A stretch of DNA of 64,000 bases from Phlyctochytrium arcticum (GCA_025602905.1 JAHLKI010000001.1:806001-870000); one strand, 5' to 3'. Shown: positions 1 to 10,626, counted from the stretch's first letter. Made by a program: numbers and translations. Notes: generated by a model from the letters alone, not told the origin.

Positions 1-1221
1 CTGGATTGACGCGACATTTGGCCCAAGGTAAACAATCCGTGGAGGTATGATACGCTGGCAAACCAACTTCCTGGTTTAGCCATCTCCACCGTAATACGAC
101 CCTGCTCATCCATGGCTGCCGCCACTCGCTCCGCAGAACGAATCATCACCAAATTTGCGGCAGTCAGATTTCCCGTGTACAGGTACAGTGCGGCCTCTTG
201 CACATCAAGCCAGATACCTCGATAATCTGGCCGAGAGCGTTCGTAGGCGGCCAACGTTGACGTTTGGATCCATTTCAAATACGACTTAAGCCAGTCTTGC
301 ACTATAGAGAGAGATGTTGCCGGGAAGCTGGGTGAACGAGTAAGGAGGATTATTCCATCCAGGAGATAGGGCAATTCCGACATGACTATCCAGGAACGCT
401 CTGTTTAGTTGCTATGCCAGGTTACGCGGTTATGAGTTTGACTTACCCATCATACTTCCATTCACTGGAGTGAGCGTGTTCCAGCCTTTCGCGACTGCTG
501 GGAACTGGCGTCGCGTCACTCCAGCTGGTTTGCCAGGCCATCCGTCAGGGATGTGATCCCACACATCCTCATCCTCAACGGACACTGTGGTGCCGGTAAC
601 AACTCCAGGCACTGCCTCCACGGCACCCGGGACAACCCCTGGGATGGGTTCCCGTCCCCTGACAATCTCGGCCCATTGTAGATTTGGATTCATTCTTGTC
701 TGATTGTTGACGAACCACGCCTCGAGACGTTTGATTCCCGTTGACGCGGTGACTTCATCGCCCGTCAGGAAATATGCCAATCCCGTATAAAAGACATCCT
801 GTAGGAATTGGACCAAATAATTTGCATCCTGAACTTCCAAAACATCGGGATTGAGATTATTCGGCAGACGAACATACGGAAGTTTCGTGGCGGTAAGATT
901 GTTTGGCCACCAAAAGGGAGAGAGTGAGTAGAAATCATGTGGATCTTTGGAAGGTGGAAGCATGGATTTTGGTTTGGCTGTGACGGTCGTATTGGAAGGA
1001 TTGATCGTTGCAGCTTCCGTAGCAAGACGAGTGACGCGGTTGATGGCCGGATTTAAATCCCGGAGGCCTTGCGCGCTAAGCGCACGATTGCGAGTGAGAT
1101 GGTATGCATCAAGGTAAACCGTTGGTGGGGGAGTAGCGGGATCCGTTTGGGCAAGTGTTGCAGGGACCCAAAAAAGACTACATAGTACTAAGATTGCTGC
1201 AAATTTTGTCGGGTATGTCAT
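1..1221 (-). CDS. Secreted alginate-lyase-family protein (3' end off window)
   Basis: Member of the alginate lyase superfamily (PF05426-like), whose fungal members are secreted polysaccharide lyases or related proteins. The start at 1221 was chosen because it opens a clear signal peptide (hydrophobic core FAAILVLCSLFWVPATLA) that an upstream in-frame ATG would bury. Exon 1 (1221-447) carries the family block KDPHDFYSLSPFWWPN and a following Asn/Asp-rich segment. A 46-bp intron (446-401, GTAAGT..AG) joins in phase 1 to exon 2 (400 to the window edge), which reads ERSWIVMSELPYLLDGI and continues open, with helical (alpha/alpha) character, through GIWLDVQEAALYLYTGNLTA. The C-terminus lies outside the window. 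Substrate cannot be decided: fungi without alginate contact carry many such genes. Confidence 0.8.
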
Positions 1222-1642
1222 TGCCCTTGGCGACGGCAAATCAGCGATTTCGTTATTCCGAGTCGAACGAGCCTTGCTTACTCGAGTATTATGCGAGCGC
1301 ACCTCCTTCGATAATAGGAGAGATGTTTTGACTGATGACCTTGCTTTCAATGAATGGTGGAAAACTGCTCGCAATAGTCAGATTTCAAGTGCATCCTCAC
1401 AGAGCGCGCTCGTTGGCGCTCGCGTCGCGTCCCTGACGCGGTCAATTGCCAACGTAAGCATCAGAAATTCTCACCGCCATGCTCAGATGCTCACGAATTG
1501 CGGGTCCTGAAGGTTAAAATCTAAAATCTAAAAAGTGTCTTAAATGTTATGCCTTACTGCACGCCTCGACGGCGGCCTCGCACTGTCCACGAAAGCTGGA
1601 AAAAGTTACGGTGCGACTTCATATATGATACAAGCTGGCAAA

Positions 1643-1723
1643 CCCGAGCTTTGCTCGGGATACAAACTTTGTAATTCGAGATGACAAATCTCGAATACCA
1701 ATAGCGACAGAGCGTGAACTCTG
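1643..1723 (-). repeat. Four back-to-back palindromes 3' of the Fanzor gene (candidate guide-RNA scaffold)
   Basis: Perfect inverted repeats abut each other: 1643-1659 (7-bp stem CCCGAGC, TTT loop), 1661-1673 (6-bp stem TACAAA, 1-nt centre), 1674-1696 (9-bp stem ATTCGAGAT, 5-nt loop) and 1708-1723 (5-bp stem CAGAG, 6-nt loop). They begin 50 nt past the stop codon of the Fanzor gene on the strand that would be co-transcribed with it. In characterised Fanzor/TnpB loci the omega-RNA lies in this 3' position. The palindromes are directly visible; their RNA function is inference. A Helitron-type terminal hairpin is the main alternative. Confidence 0.5.
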
Positions 1724-1772
1724 CCGGATACACTATCCTACGTCTATATAAAACTATATACAAAAGACATCA

Positions 1773-3962
1773 CTAACCACGGGCAAAGGGCGCTGGCCGG
1801 CCGTTCCCGGCTAACATGGACCGGACGATGAATGCCATGTTTGCGGTACTGAGCTTGTCTCGGTTGTGATATCTTGTCGGAACTCCCAGGGTCGCGTCGT
1901 TCGTCCAGAGGGCTTGTGTGCATTGGAGGTTGGTACAACCTAGCAAGCCATGAACGTTTTCGTCGTGTCCTTGGGCCCGTCGCCAGGGCCGTGAGCTTGG
2001 CCGAGACTTGAAGTCCTTGTCGACTGGGTGGTGGCAGAGGGAGCAGCGGCTGGACGTCCGGAACTCGTCCAGAAGAAAGCACCTGATGCCATGCCGCTTG
2101 AATGTGTTCCTCCACCCCGACGTCTTGGTGGACTCTTGGAATCGCATGGTCCGTCCAGCGTCGTTCCAGTCGCCCATCACAACCACCAAGTCATGTCCGT
2201 ATCTTGCCCGCATACGGTTGATGAACTGGGATTCCGACCGTTGCCTCAATGTAAACGCTCGGAATCGTGACCGCCGATGGAATCGCAAATGGTAGAATGC
2301 TTTCAATTCCGTACGGTGGGCACCCTTGTAGGCAAGGTATTCGGAAAACCGGTCCACGTCCATCGACTTGTGGGTGGGGATGGCGAACTCCAATCCTTCG
2401 ATACCATGTTCCCGTCGCAACTCACGCACTTGACTCCTCGTCGCCCTCGTCTTGGTCTCGTGAGCGCGCTGGTTGGCCGTGTATCGCATAGTGGTGTCGT
2501 GGTTAAGATCCCGGCAAAAGAGCAAGTCTCTTTTATTGGGGTCAATCACCACGACATTGGCGGCCGCGCGCACTTGGTCCAAGTGGTGCTCGACGTAGGT
2601 TGCTTGGACTCGTCGGAGCAACTCACTTTTCGAGACGCGAGGGGTCCTGTGTCCATATCTTGTACCCGGGACCTTGAGGTGTACAGACACGCCGTGACCG
2701 TCGGTTGCGATGGAGCCGTCAAACTCGAGACCTGTGGATGGCTGGGGTCGAAACGCCTTCGTGTCGAGGCGAAAGCATTGACTCCACAGATCGTGTTTGC
2801 GCTCCGAGGTCAGCGTGCCCATTTGTCTCAAGGACATTCCCAGGATATGGAGACACAGAATCTTGGTGTCGATAGGAACATACGACTGAATGTCCGTCTT
2901 GCGTAGTGGTATCGCGGTGAAGACGGGATAGTCGTACTGTTCGTATAGGGCAGCGAGGCGACAATAGGCTTGCAGGTAGTCGAGTGGCTGCACGACGACA
3001 TCGTAGGCGAGGCCCTCTTGACTCTCTACCGCCCTGGGCGGCAGGACCGACCATAGTTCTTCGACCAACAACTTCTCGTGGTCTTCCAACTCAGCAAATT
3101 CGTCCTCGGTGGGGATCGCTTCGAAAGTGGCGAAGGTCTTGATCCACCGCACTCGCGCGTAGAACCATTCCAATAGCTCCGGCTCGTTGAGGTTCTTCAG
3201 GAATCGCGAGAGTTCCTTGACGTCGAGTCGTTTGTTGATGTACCGCATCACCATTTTGTAAAAGTTTTCTTGGATGTTGACTTTCAAATTGGTGAGGATG
3301 CTTTCGCCCACATAGTGCGCCGATTGTTGATCATTGGGGAGGTTTGGTGCCTGGAAATTGGCGATGGCTTGGTAGCCAGGAATCCAGGCCTCATATCGGC
3401 TCTTGATCACTTGTGCAGCCGGCGATGACGGGCGGTACGCGTCTCCCTTGTTGAGAAGATGAAAAATGGCGAATACATCTTCTGGGGACGGCGCAACAAA
3501 GTCGTGACTCCAAATTTGCTGGGTGTAATAGTGTCGGAGGAAGAAGGTCGTGTGCTGGGCCAGATCGTGGACGGTGGCGATGTACTCCAGCAGCCGAGCC
3601 AGCCATACTGGTGCGAGGGGGTGCTGGTGCCGAAAGACTTTGGCAAAGGATATCTTTCGACAGGTGTGGCGCTTGGTAGGAGGGGTTCCGATGGGGGAGG
3701 GCCAGATGGCGGTGTTGAGGATGGCCCTGGGTCCTTGTGGGTGGGAGTAGGATGGTCGTCGCGTATTGAAGGTCTCTACATGGACATAGATAGGAAATGT
3801 CAGATGGGCTATCCAAAAGTCATCGCATGCTAAACACACTGTGCATACCTTTGGCGGGCGACCAAGAGACGAAGACGGTGGCCCGCCAGCGGCCCGCTTG
3901 GGGGGCATGGCGGGGGGCGGCGGTTGTATCGACGATCGGTGATGAGAGGGGAAGATGTGCAT
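1773..3962 (-). CDS. Fanzor1-like RNA-guided endonuclease (eukaryotic TnpB homologue), intact
   Basis: A 729-codon open frame, or about 711 if translation starts at the second ATG (3908, MPPKRAAGG). Fanzors are OMEGA nucleases that cut DNA guided by an RNA from their own locus. C-terminal hallmarks are in order: a strand with TDG (residues 420-422, ATDGHGVSVHL), RuvC-I VVVIDPNKRD with D474, the block LDEFRTSSRCSLCHH containing E633 (candidate for the alternative catalytic glutamate of Fanzor1), a zinc ribbon of C640/C643 and C676/C681, and RuvC-III HNRDK with D702. All expected catalytic and zinc residues are present. The N-terminal half is not alignable by eye to a named domain. A possible 73-75-bp intron (3848-~3774, GTATGC donor) overlaps residues 39-63 but gives no clean in-frame TAG acceptor, so the unspliced reading is kept. 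A Helitron helicase remnant lies upstream on the same strand. Confidence 0.82.
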   Translation of the reverse strand: MHIFPSHHRSSIQPPPPAMPPKRAAGGPPSSSLGRPPKVCTVCLACDDFWIAHLTFPIYVHVETFNTRRPSYSHPQGPRAILNTAIWPSPIGTPPTKRHTCRKISFAKVFRHQHPLAPVWLARLLEYIATVHDLAQHTTFFLRHYYTQQIWSHDFVAPSPEDVFAIFHLLNKGDAYRPSSPAAQVIKSRYEAWIPGYQAIANFQAPNLPNDQQSAHYVGESILTNLKVNIQENFYKMVMRYINKRLDVKELSRFLKNLNEPELLEWFYARVRWIKTFATFEAIPTEDEFAELEDHEKLLVEELWSVLPPRAVESQEGLAYDVVVQPLDYLQAYCRLAALYEQYDYPVFTAIPLRKTDIQSYVPIDTKILCLHILGMSLRQMGTLTSERKHDLWSQCFRLDTKAFRPQPSTGLEFDGSIATDGHGVSVHLKVPGTRYGHRTPRVSKSELLRRVQATYVEHHLDQVRAAANVVVIDPNKRDLLFCRDLNHDTTMRYTANQRAHETKTRATRSQVRELRREHGIEGLEFAIPTHKSMDVDRFSEYLAYKGAHRTELKAFYHLRFHRRSRFRAFTLRQRSESQFINRMRARYGHDLVVVMGDWNDAGRTMRFQESTKTSGWRNTFKRHGIRCFLLDEFRTSSRCSLCHHPVDKDFKSRPSSRPWRRAQGHDENVHGLLGCTNLQCTQALWTNDATLGVPTRYHNRDKLSTANMAFIVRSMLAGNGRPAPFARG

Positions 3963-4186
3963 TGATCGTAAAGTTTTGGTTCGAAGGAATGGGGCTAAAC
4001 TGTTGCGGGAAATAAATGGGGGATGGAGTGGGTCGGGGCGGTATTTATATGCGAGTGCATCCCAGCGCCGCCCAGCAGTCCGCAGCGGAGTTTAGCTGCG
4101 GCGACCTTACGAAACAGGGTTGTTTGACTCTCAGATGCTGCCGGACGCGCCAGAGACCGGAAGAGACCCCAATTGACTGTCTTTAC

Positions 4187-4311
4187 GGAGGATTCAATCC
4201 TCCGGGTGCATTGTCAGTGCATTGTCTTCTTTGTAATTTAGTCGTTGCCCTCGGACTGTTGGCAGTACTCAACAGCCGTCGGCTGAAGACATCTTCCCAT
4301 CCATGAAGATG
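4187..4311. repeat. Cluster of short palindromes 5' of the Fanzor gene
   Basis: Four inverted repeats lie in 125 bp: 4187-4203 (8-bp stem GGAGGATT), 4256-4275 (6-bp stem CTGTTG, 8-nt loop), 4273-4285 (6-bp stem CAGCCG) and 4290-4311 (7-bp stem CATCTTC, 8-nt loop). An 11-bp tandem direct repeat (GTGCATTGTC units) lies within 4206-4226. Together with 1643-1723 they bracket the Fanzor gene. This resembles the hairpin-rich ends of rolling-circle elements, but no CTRR terminus could be assigned. Confidence 0.5.
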
Positions 4312-4721
4312 CCACTTTCGAGCTTTTCTGACGGCGGTCGTATCTATTATACTTACATAGCGGTTGGCACGCCTCGCTTCGCAGCGCGCATCGACTTTAC
4401 ATAGGAGAACGATGAGGAACGCGCATAACACTTGTCACATTCAAAACTTCTTTATATACAACGTTTCTCCTCAAGTCGTCGTCCTTGACGATGACTGGAA
4501 CTTCAATCAAGAACTTGAGACCTGCTCTTGAATCAGACCGCGAGCCAGCAACGTACAGTTGTCCGTGGGCAAAGACGGGATTGGGTAGGTAGACGCCCAC
4601 TTTCGACACTGTCTGGCCCTGGCTTTTGGTGATTGTCATGCCATACGCGAGTCTGATGGGAAATTGCTTACTGGCACTTACTGCCACCATACAACATGGC
4701 TTTGCCACTTTCGAGCTTTTC
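4310..4721. repeat. 19-bp perfect direct repeat bracketing the Helitron fragment
   Basis: The 19-mer TGCCACTTTCGAGCTTTTC occurs at 4310-4328 and again at 4703-4721. The interval between them holds the PIF1/Helitron helicase fragment. It could be a rearrangement junction or an internal duplication of the element. It is too long for a Helitron target-site duplication, because Helitrons make none. Confidence 0.6.
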
Positions 4722-4730
4722 GAGCCGAGA
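4397..4730 (-). pseudogene. Helitron-type PIF1 helicase, C-terminal remnant
   Basis: About 100 codons read as the end of a Helitron Rep/Helicase or PIF1-family helicase: [20 protein letters not shown], then [20 protein letters not shown] and SR. The canonical motif VI would be QLYVALSR; here it is [11 protein letters not shown], so it has drifted. The frame ends in the usual [12 protein letters not shown] tail and a stop. No upstream helicase or Rep sequence is visible, so this is a truncated copy. It lies 435 bp 5' of the Fanzor gene and on the same strand. Fanzor genes are known passengers of Helitrons and other transposons, so the two may have belonged to one element; that link is inference. 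Confidence 0.75.
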
Positions 4731-5189
4731 CCGATTTGGGCCCATTTTTCATTATAGTATAGATATCATACCAGCAAGTGGCGTAGTCGATCGTTCAACG
4801 TTCAACGTTGTGAGAAACTCCGACCGACATCCGCTTTGGACTGTCGATCCAACCTGAAATTATACTGGAAGTGGAGTCGCTAAAGACCCGATAGGAAGCC
4901 AATTGACGAAATTTAATCACTTATTTTACAACATACGCAACGGTAGAAAGTAGTCACTTGCAGCTACGGTCCTACACTATCTATGGTCACCATACGGTAT
5001 GCTACTTACTCCTGGGGTATATCTAGAAAAATGGATCGGAACAAAGAACCACGCGAGGAACTTGTCTGCAACCCAAAATTGCGCAAACTATCATGCCAAA
5101 TCCTTGGGGGCGTTTATCAAATTTGGAGGCGCAAGATAGAAACCTCGCGCTCGTTGGGATTGAAGGAACCCAGGAAAGCAATTGAGATA
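4731..5189. other. Intergenic region
   Basis: No gene or RNA was recognised. AT-rich, between the Helitron remnant and the 3' end of the 7TM-RGS gene. Confidence 0.5.
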
Positions 5190-7672
5190 CTATACGAGCG
5201 TCCAAATTTCAGTTAATTCCGTAGTGACGGGAGGGCGAAGAGTAGCTTTAATACCCACCAGATTTCGGACCACCTCATCTTTCACCTTGTTAAACATGCC
5301 CACCGTCAACTCCTTCCTCTCCACACATTGGACTACTTCCTGCACCACATTATGCGCACAGTTCACGGCCATAGATGCGTCAGGCTTGACAAACATCTGA
5401 AAGAATCCGAGATATAAAGGGATAATCGGTTTTGGTACTGGCGACATGGCAACCAAAGCTTCCAAAGTTGGTGGCGGCGAGCCTATTCCAGACAGGGACC
5501 CATCCGGGAGGCGCTGGCCTGAAGGTGTTGCAGATACTGATGGTCCTCCTGGTGGTGCGGAATACGGCAGACCCATAAATGAAGCAGCTGAATATCGGTC
5601 GGAAGCGGCTTTCCGAATAAAATCCATAATGGACGCGGAACGAACTGGTAATACAGATCCTGCACTCACAGATTGATATACACTGCCCACGGTCGAGTTT
5701 GGCAACAATGGGGATGACGGGCGACTTTCGCTTGTCCCCGTCCCGCCGGGGTTGGTACTTGCTTCAGTGGTAACAGTGGTTGATGTGTTCTTCCTAAATC
5801 CTGTGGCACCACCATCCCATTCCAAATCTTCATCGCTTGCTCCGCCAGTATGTAAGAGCGACTTGAAGCGGCTGATAAGCGGTGGTTGCGACTGTTGCGA
5901 CAAAGAGTAATGTGACTGAATACTTTGGTTAGACAAGTCCTGATTACTGATTTGTGAGGATGTGGGATTGTATCCAGTGTTGGCAAAAAGGAGTGCCCGA
6001 GCTTGCCGCTGCAGCTCCTGCCATTCTTGAAAGAATATCATGAGCTCGACGCAAGAATCTGAATATAAAAGTCTGAGTTAGCCTGGTTGCTCGGTTTTGT
6101 CATACTTTGATTGACTGAAAGAAATGATGTTACCTCCAATTGTGTACTGCTCGAATTCGCCACTTGTAATTGGGTCGTGCAAAACCATCATGAAATTCTC
6201 CATATTTTGCAAGATTCTTCGTTCCCGTTTCCGTCGCTCATCGCCAAATGCGCGCATCAGGGGCATGATAACGCTGGTTAGATGTCCGGTTACCGTCGCA
6301 AAGACCAGAAACATGCTTCCCGCGCCAAAACTAGTTGGGAACTGGCTGTCAATAAACAAACCCCAGGCGAGAGAAGCTAGCGCAATGGGAAGCCCAACCA
6401 CAAGACAAATGTACACATCCACCAAAACAAGATGTGGATCTTTCGTGTTTCGAAGGCGCCACAGCAATATTGGGCAACCAAGGCCCAAAAATGATCCGGC
6501 ATACAGCCACGCAGGGACAAACTCCCACACGAGTTTGCAGGTACCGGTCCAATCCACTGTCGGCCACATGCGCGCTCGAGGGGTCGATATTTGAACTATG
6601 GCATTTACGATGAAGATGGCTGCGATCGAGGAGGCAAAGAGGCGGGCAATCCACTTGTTAAGCTCCAGAGTTCGGAAACGTAGGTACCAATTGATTTCCA
6701 TTTGACGGTCTGCCGACTCCTTAGATATAGAAAACAGTGTGAAATCGTTGTAGGCGGCAGCCGCTGCGGCAGCCGCTGCTGTAGTCGAATCTTTACGAGG
6801 AGGGGATGGGACTGGAATTGGTAAATCCACCACTTTTAAGTTATCGGGAAGATCTTCGCTCGGTGGAGGTAAGTCCCACCCTTCATGTTTGGGATTTGAG
6901 GATGCTCTAGTCATTCCTTTTGACTTTGGCCGTCTTTCCTTCTCTTTCTCGCTTTCATTGTTTGGCAAGTTGTCCAAATCCCCACCCTCCGAGACTCCTC
7001 CATTACCCGAGAACCGTCCCACCCCCCGTTCATCACCCGACTTGGAATTTGTGCCTGACCGGCCCGCAAGACTCGTACGGGTGCGCTTCCAGACTGAAGC
7101 ATTTTTCCCCCCACTAACGCGCCCCACTGCATTCAAGTCTTTCTCGGATTTGTCAGGTTTGCTATGGCTCACTAAACGCTTCAACGCTTGGTAGTCCACT
7201 GTTTTGCTTAAAGACAGCAGCTTCTCCTGGAATAGATCATGCTCCTTTTTCAGCCGGATTCTAACGCATCAAAATATACATATTAGCTTCGCACTCCTTC
7301 TTTGAAATACCGTAGTTGGCTACTCACGTTCGACATAATATACAAAGGAACCATGCTGGAGTCAAGAAGTCATTTGCCCACAATTCCAAAAAGCAAGGAA
7401 CCGCCGGCAGACCACTTTTTGTGAACGTTTGGCAATAGTATAGGATTCCCACACATGCCTGAATCACCGTCAGAGCTGGACTGGAAATGAAGCTCAATTA
7501 ATACACAATTATAACATGGCTCATTGGGATTATACCTGCGGTTCCATATTGCCGGTGCTCGGCGCTTGAAAATGAAAGCAATGGTCGTGATAGCCTGGAA
7601 GCTTATAAGGAATAAACCAACCACCCCAAACCCGAACCCAACCCGCCAACTCCACTCGTTATTCGTGTCCAT
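5190..7672 (-). CDS. Seven-transmembrane protein with C-terminal RGS domain
   Basis: Four exons (7672-7536, 7480-7328, 7260-6134, 6058-5190) with introns of 55, 67 and 75 bp. All junctions keep frame, giving about 760 residues. TM1 is in exon 1 (VGFGFGVVGLFLISFQAITT); TM2 and TM3 follow in exon 2 (ALTVIQACVGILYYCQTF; FLTPAWFLCIL). A ~130-residue charged Ser/Lys-rich loop and an alanine run precede TM4-TM7 (from WIARLFASSIAAIFIVNAIV to FGAGSMFLVFATVTGHLTSV). The RGS-like fold begins at ENFMMVLHDPITSGEFEQYT, continues over the last junction into DSCVELMIFFQEWQEL, and resumes at VKPDASMAVNCAHNVVQEVV after a ~150-residue low-complexity insertion. Such architecture recalls plant AtRGS1: a membrane receptor-like protein that would accelerate G-alpha GTP hydrolysis. 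Ligand unknown. The split RGS domain is unusual. Confidence 0.72.
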
Positions 7673-9096
7673 GTTGCCAAATGTGGTCTGATCAAGATTC
7701 GTATACTGGGGTATAACTCAAACTGTGGTTTCGTAACTTATGGCAAAAAGTGCCAATGCTCCATACAGAAATGTTCAACCAGTCACCGAAATCAGAAGTG
7801 GGATGTGCTCAAGCTGTATGTGACGTCGATATGCTGCAGAAAAATTGGACCAATATCCCAAAATGTTCCCGTTCGCTTGTCCAGGCTGTCCAGCCCAACC
7901 CCTGTACGTAACTTTCAGGAAAGAACAAAAAACTAATCTTGCGCATATATTCCCTCCAACTTCAATCGACCAATATAACGAAATCAACAGGAGCAGACAG
8001 GTTATATAGAAACACCACGTCGGCAAATTTGGAAACGGCAAACAAGCTTGTATACTACGAGTACAGTAATCATCATGTCTCCCCCCCGTCCCATGGAGCC
8101 CCATCACAATCGAATTTTTTTGAATACCGTTTCTCCGACGGGGTGGATGGGTTAAAGGGTATTTTTGGCTTGTTTCTATTTGGGGGCTGGTATACGCACA
8201 ATCAAGGATCGCTGTATTTTTCCTGATATTATGCGGAAAAAAATCCATTTATGCTTCGTATATTTCCTTCTTTGCTTTTTTGAACCACTATCCTCCAAGC
8301 CGCCTCAACCAATTCCGTGGTTGCCGGACTTTGTAGATGCATCTACTGAGTAGCAGAAGAATAGGAGCAATTGTTCCGTATTATTACGTTACGACCCGTT
8401 GCTGACCCGTTGCGGCTCTGTATACCTTCGGGTATTTCCGGAGTATGTTACTTCCTTCCTACTTACATGCCCCGATGAATTCCGATTCCGATCAATTTGA
8501 GAGAAAACATGATTGTTATTACATTACTGCTTGAGACCTAGCACACACATACCCGAAACTGAACCCGAGGAATAATATCGCTCGGTAGATAGCATACTTG
8601 GTCGAACCCCCGACACTAAGGGGTTACAAATCTGGTTTTTTTTCCCCGGAAAATGAGGCCTTTTCAACTTTTGAAAAGTTGCATATTTTTGGAAGCCCTT
8701 CGAGACGCTTATAGGTGGCACCATAAGATACTGAAGAAGATCTACGTTCAATAAAGAGAGTAGAGTTACTTATAGTCGGGGAAAGCTTGATTCATTCTCA
8801 GCATCCAAAAACCGGTTCAGAGTACGCGATGTTTATTGGTAATTTCGCATTGGCAAAAAAATGCAGGAGAAGGGTGTGAGAATTATGTACATAAATCAAT
8901 TCAGTAAAGTCTATACGGGCTTGTGGTACACTTTTCACCAAACATGAACAATCAAATCAATGCATTTGTAAATAAAATGAAGATTGAAGACAAAGTCAGA
9001 TCTGTGAAAACATTGAGAATTCCAACGCAGCTAATGGCTCAAGCGGTTTGGTGCCAACTGACATTCCAAGTGAGATTCTGCATGTAGCTATAGTAA
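7673..9096. other. Intergenic region
   Basis: Contains only short frames without recognisable similarity, plus a perfect 17-bp palindrome near 8665 (CAACTTTT-G-AAAAGTTG). A stretch around 8600-8630 resembles part of a tRNA T-arm but does not fold into a tRNA. Confidence 0.5.
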
Positions 9097-10102
9097 CTAG
9101 TGCCACGAGTGTGCAAAGTGATGCCGGACAAAGTGCTCCCTGAAGGCCTTCGTGTCGAAAAATGCCACATCGCCAAGAGTGATATTCCCATCAACAACAT
9201 CAAAATCTCTATAGCCGGTTGTTCTCAGAAAATCATGCACTGCATCGCTCCAAGCTCCGGGGCCAGTTCGCAAAAGGACCTTCATTTTCTTGCTTTCATG
9301 TGGATATGGTGTGATTTGATCCCGTTCGACATTTTCTTTAAGAATTTCGACAGCGTGGTACATCAATGGATGACCTGGGCGACTGGCGAGGAACCATTGT
9401 TGAAATTGATTATATCCGGTCATAATCCATTTCTTTCGTGCATTTTCATCAACTTGAGCCTCAACAGATACCAGAAGTGATGCAGACTCAGGCCACGGCC
9501 AGGTAGAGATTGGTTGCTCGCAAGTGGCATCTTGGTCGCTGTGGGTGACATAAGACTCGGCAACTAAAGGTTCCTCGTGGATCGACTTACGCGTATATTC
9601 CTCCGTATGTGAATAGAACGAGGTAACGCCACAGATCTGTTTTTTCCACAGGGGTTTTCAAGGCGTTTATCACGGAAAGAAGGTTCGGATGCAACTCTTT
9701 GAAAAAGGTCATAATGTCTGCATCGTCCCAGACGACATGAATCCAGTCCGGATTTTTTTCTCGCCAGCTTTTCCCCAGCTCAGTGTTATTCTTGTACTTT
9801 GCAGTCTGATGTATGAGGTTGGGAACCTTGAGTCCGGCATTCTGATACTCAGCCCTTGTTCGCAGCCAGTCACTCTCGTCATGATCTGAATAAAAGGTGC
9901 CAAATAACGCTGGAATGGGTGGGTCCTCGAGCGGACTATGGAAAGATGTTTTACGCTCGCACTTCGACGCGATTCTTATTCGAACGCTTTCTATCGTAAA
10001 GAGCAAAGCGAACCCTGCGATGATTACCAGGATTGCCTTGGCCTGGATGCAAAAGAGCAGATAAGCGCCTATTACTTTCGAATATACGCGGTAATCCGCC
10101 AT
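9097..10102 (-). CDS. OCH1-like alpha-1,6-mannosyltransferase (GT32)
   Basis: Two exons (10102-9591, 9538-9097) joined across a 52-bp intron in phase 2 give 318 residues. The N-terminal hydrophobic stretch (AYLLFCIQAKAILVIIAGFALLF within residues 13-36) is a signal anchor, as expected of a type II Golgi glycosyltransferase. The catalytic part shows VPNLIHQTAKYK, then TDLWRYLVLFTYGGIYADQD. The metal-binding DxD (DQD) is created exactly across the splice junction. It continues with QWFLASRPGHPLMYHAVEI and ends SWH. GT32 enzymes transfer mannose from GDP-mannose to N-glycans or sphingolipids in the Golgi; which acceptor is used cannot be read from sequence. Confidence 0.85.
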
Positions 10103-10626
10103 ATGCGACGCACCTTATTCCTAGAACGTACAAACACCATTACAAGAGATTTGCAGAGGATGTGCCGCTTGTGGATACGACCACTTTGGTACTTATTGTG
10201 GAATGCTTTAGCAAACGATAAAACAATTTTTTTGCATATATATCTCTTCGCTTTATAAACATGTCTTGCTTACTCACTGCTCTGCAAGAAAAGGGATTCG
10301 GAACTTGAGTGAAGGACAATGAATTTTACACGTATTCTATCTATCATGAAAACAATTTACTCGACGTTAATCTCAACGACTATCTCTAGGAAAGATTTGT
10401 CAGTGTTACCACAGTACTGAAACTACTCGGGGCGGCGCTGAACTTCCATGACGAAATGGTTTTGGCTTTGGCGATTCTCTCTGATCTCCTCATCTTTTTT
10501 TATATCTTTTTCCCCGCTTTGTTCCAGTGTCCAGAAGGCCAGATGGCCCACCGTGGGCGAAGGCAAACATTGATCCGTTATGCATGGAGCCATCATGACT
10601 GTGCCCCTTCCCTGCCAAAATTCTAC
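10103..10626. other. Intergenic region
   Basis: No convincing gene. An 88-codon minus-strand frame (10423-10689) runs into the tandem duplication and resembles nothing recognised. Confidence 0.4.

Noticed and set aside
765..1025. Minus-strand frame inside the alginate-lyase gene
   Set aside because: Shadow frame without motifs; the family signature is in the other frame.
1630..1645. Helitron 3' end after the 1643-1659 hairpin
   Set aside because: The bases following the hairpin on the minus strand contain CTTG, not CTRR, so no terminus was called.
2277..2906. 209-codon plus-strand frame opposite the Fanzor gene
   Set aside because: Antisense shadow of a gene with strong motifs.
8560..8640. 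Stretch resembling a tRNA T-arm (GAACCCCCG)
   Set aside because: Does not form paired acceptor, D and T arms; no anticodon arm.
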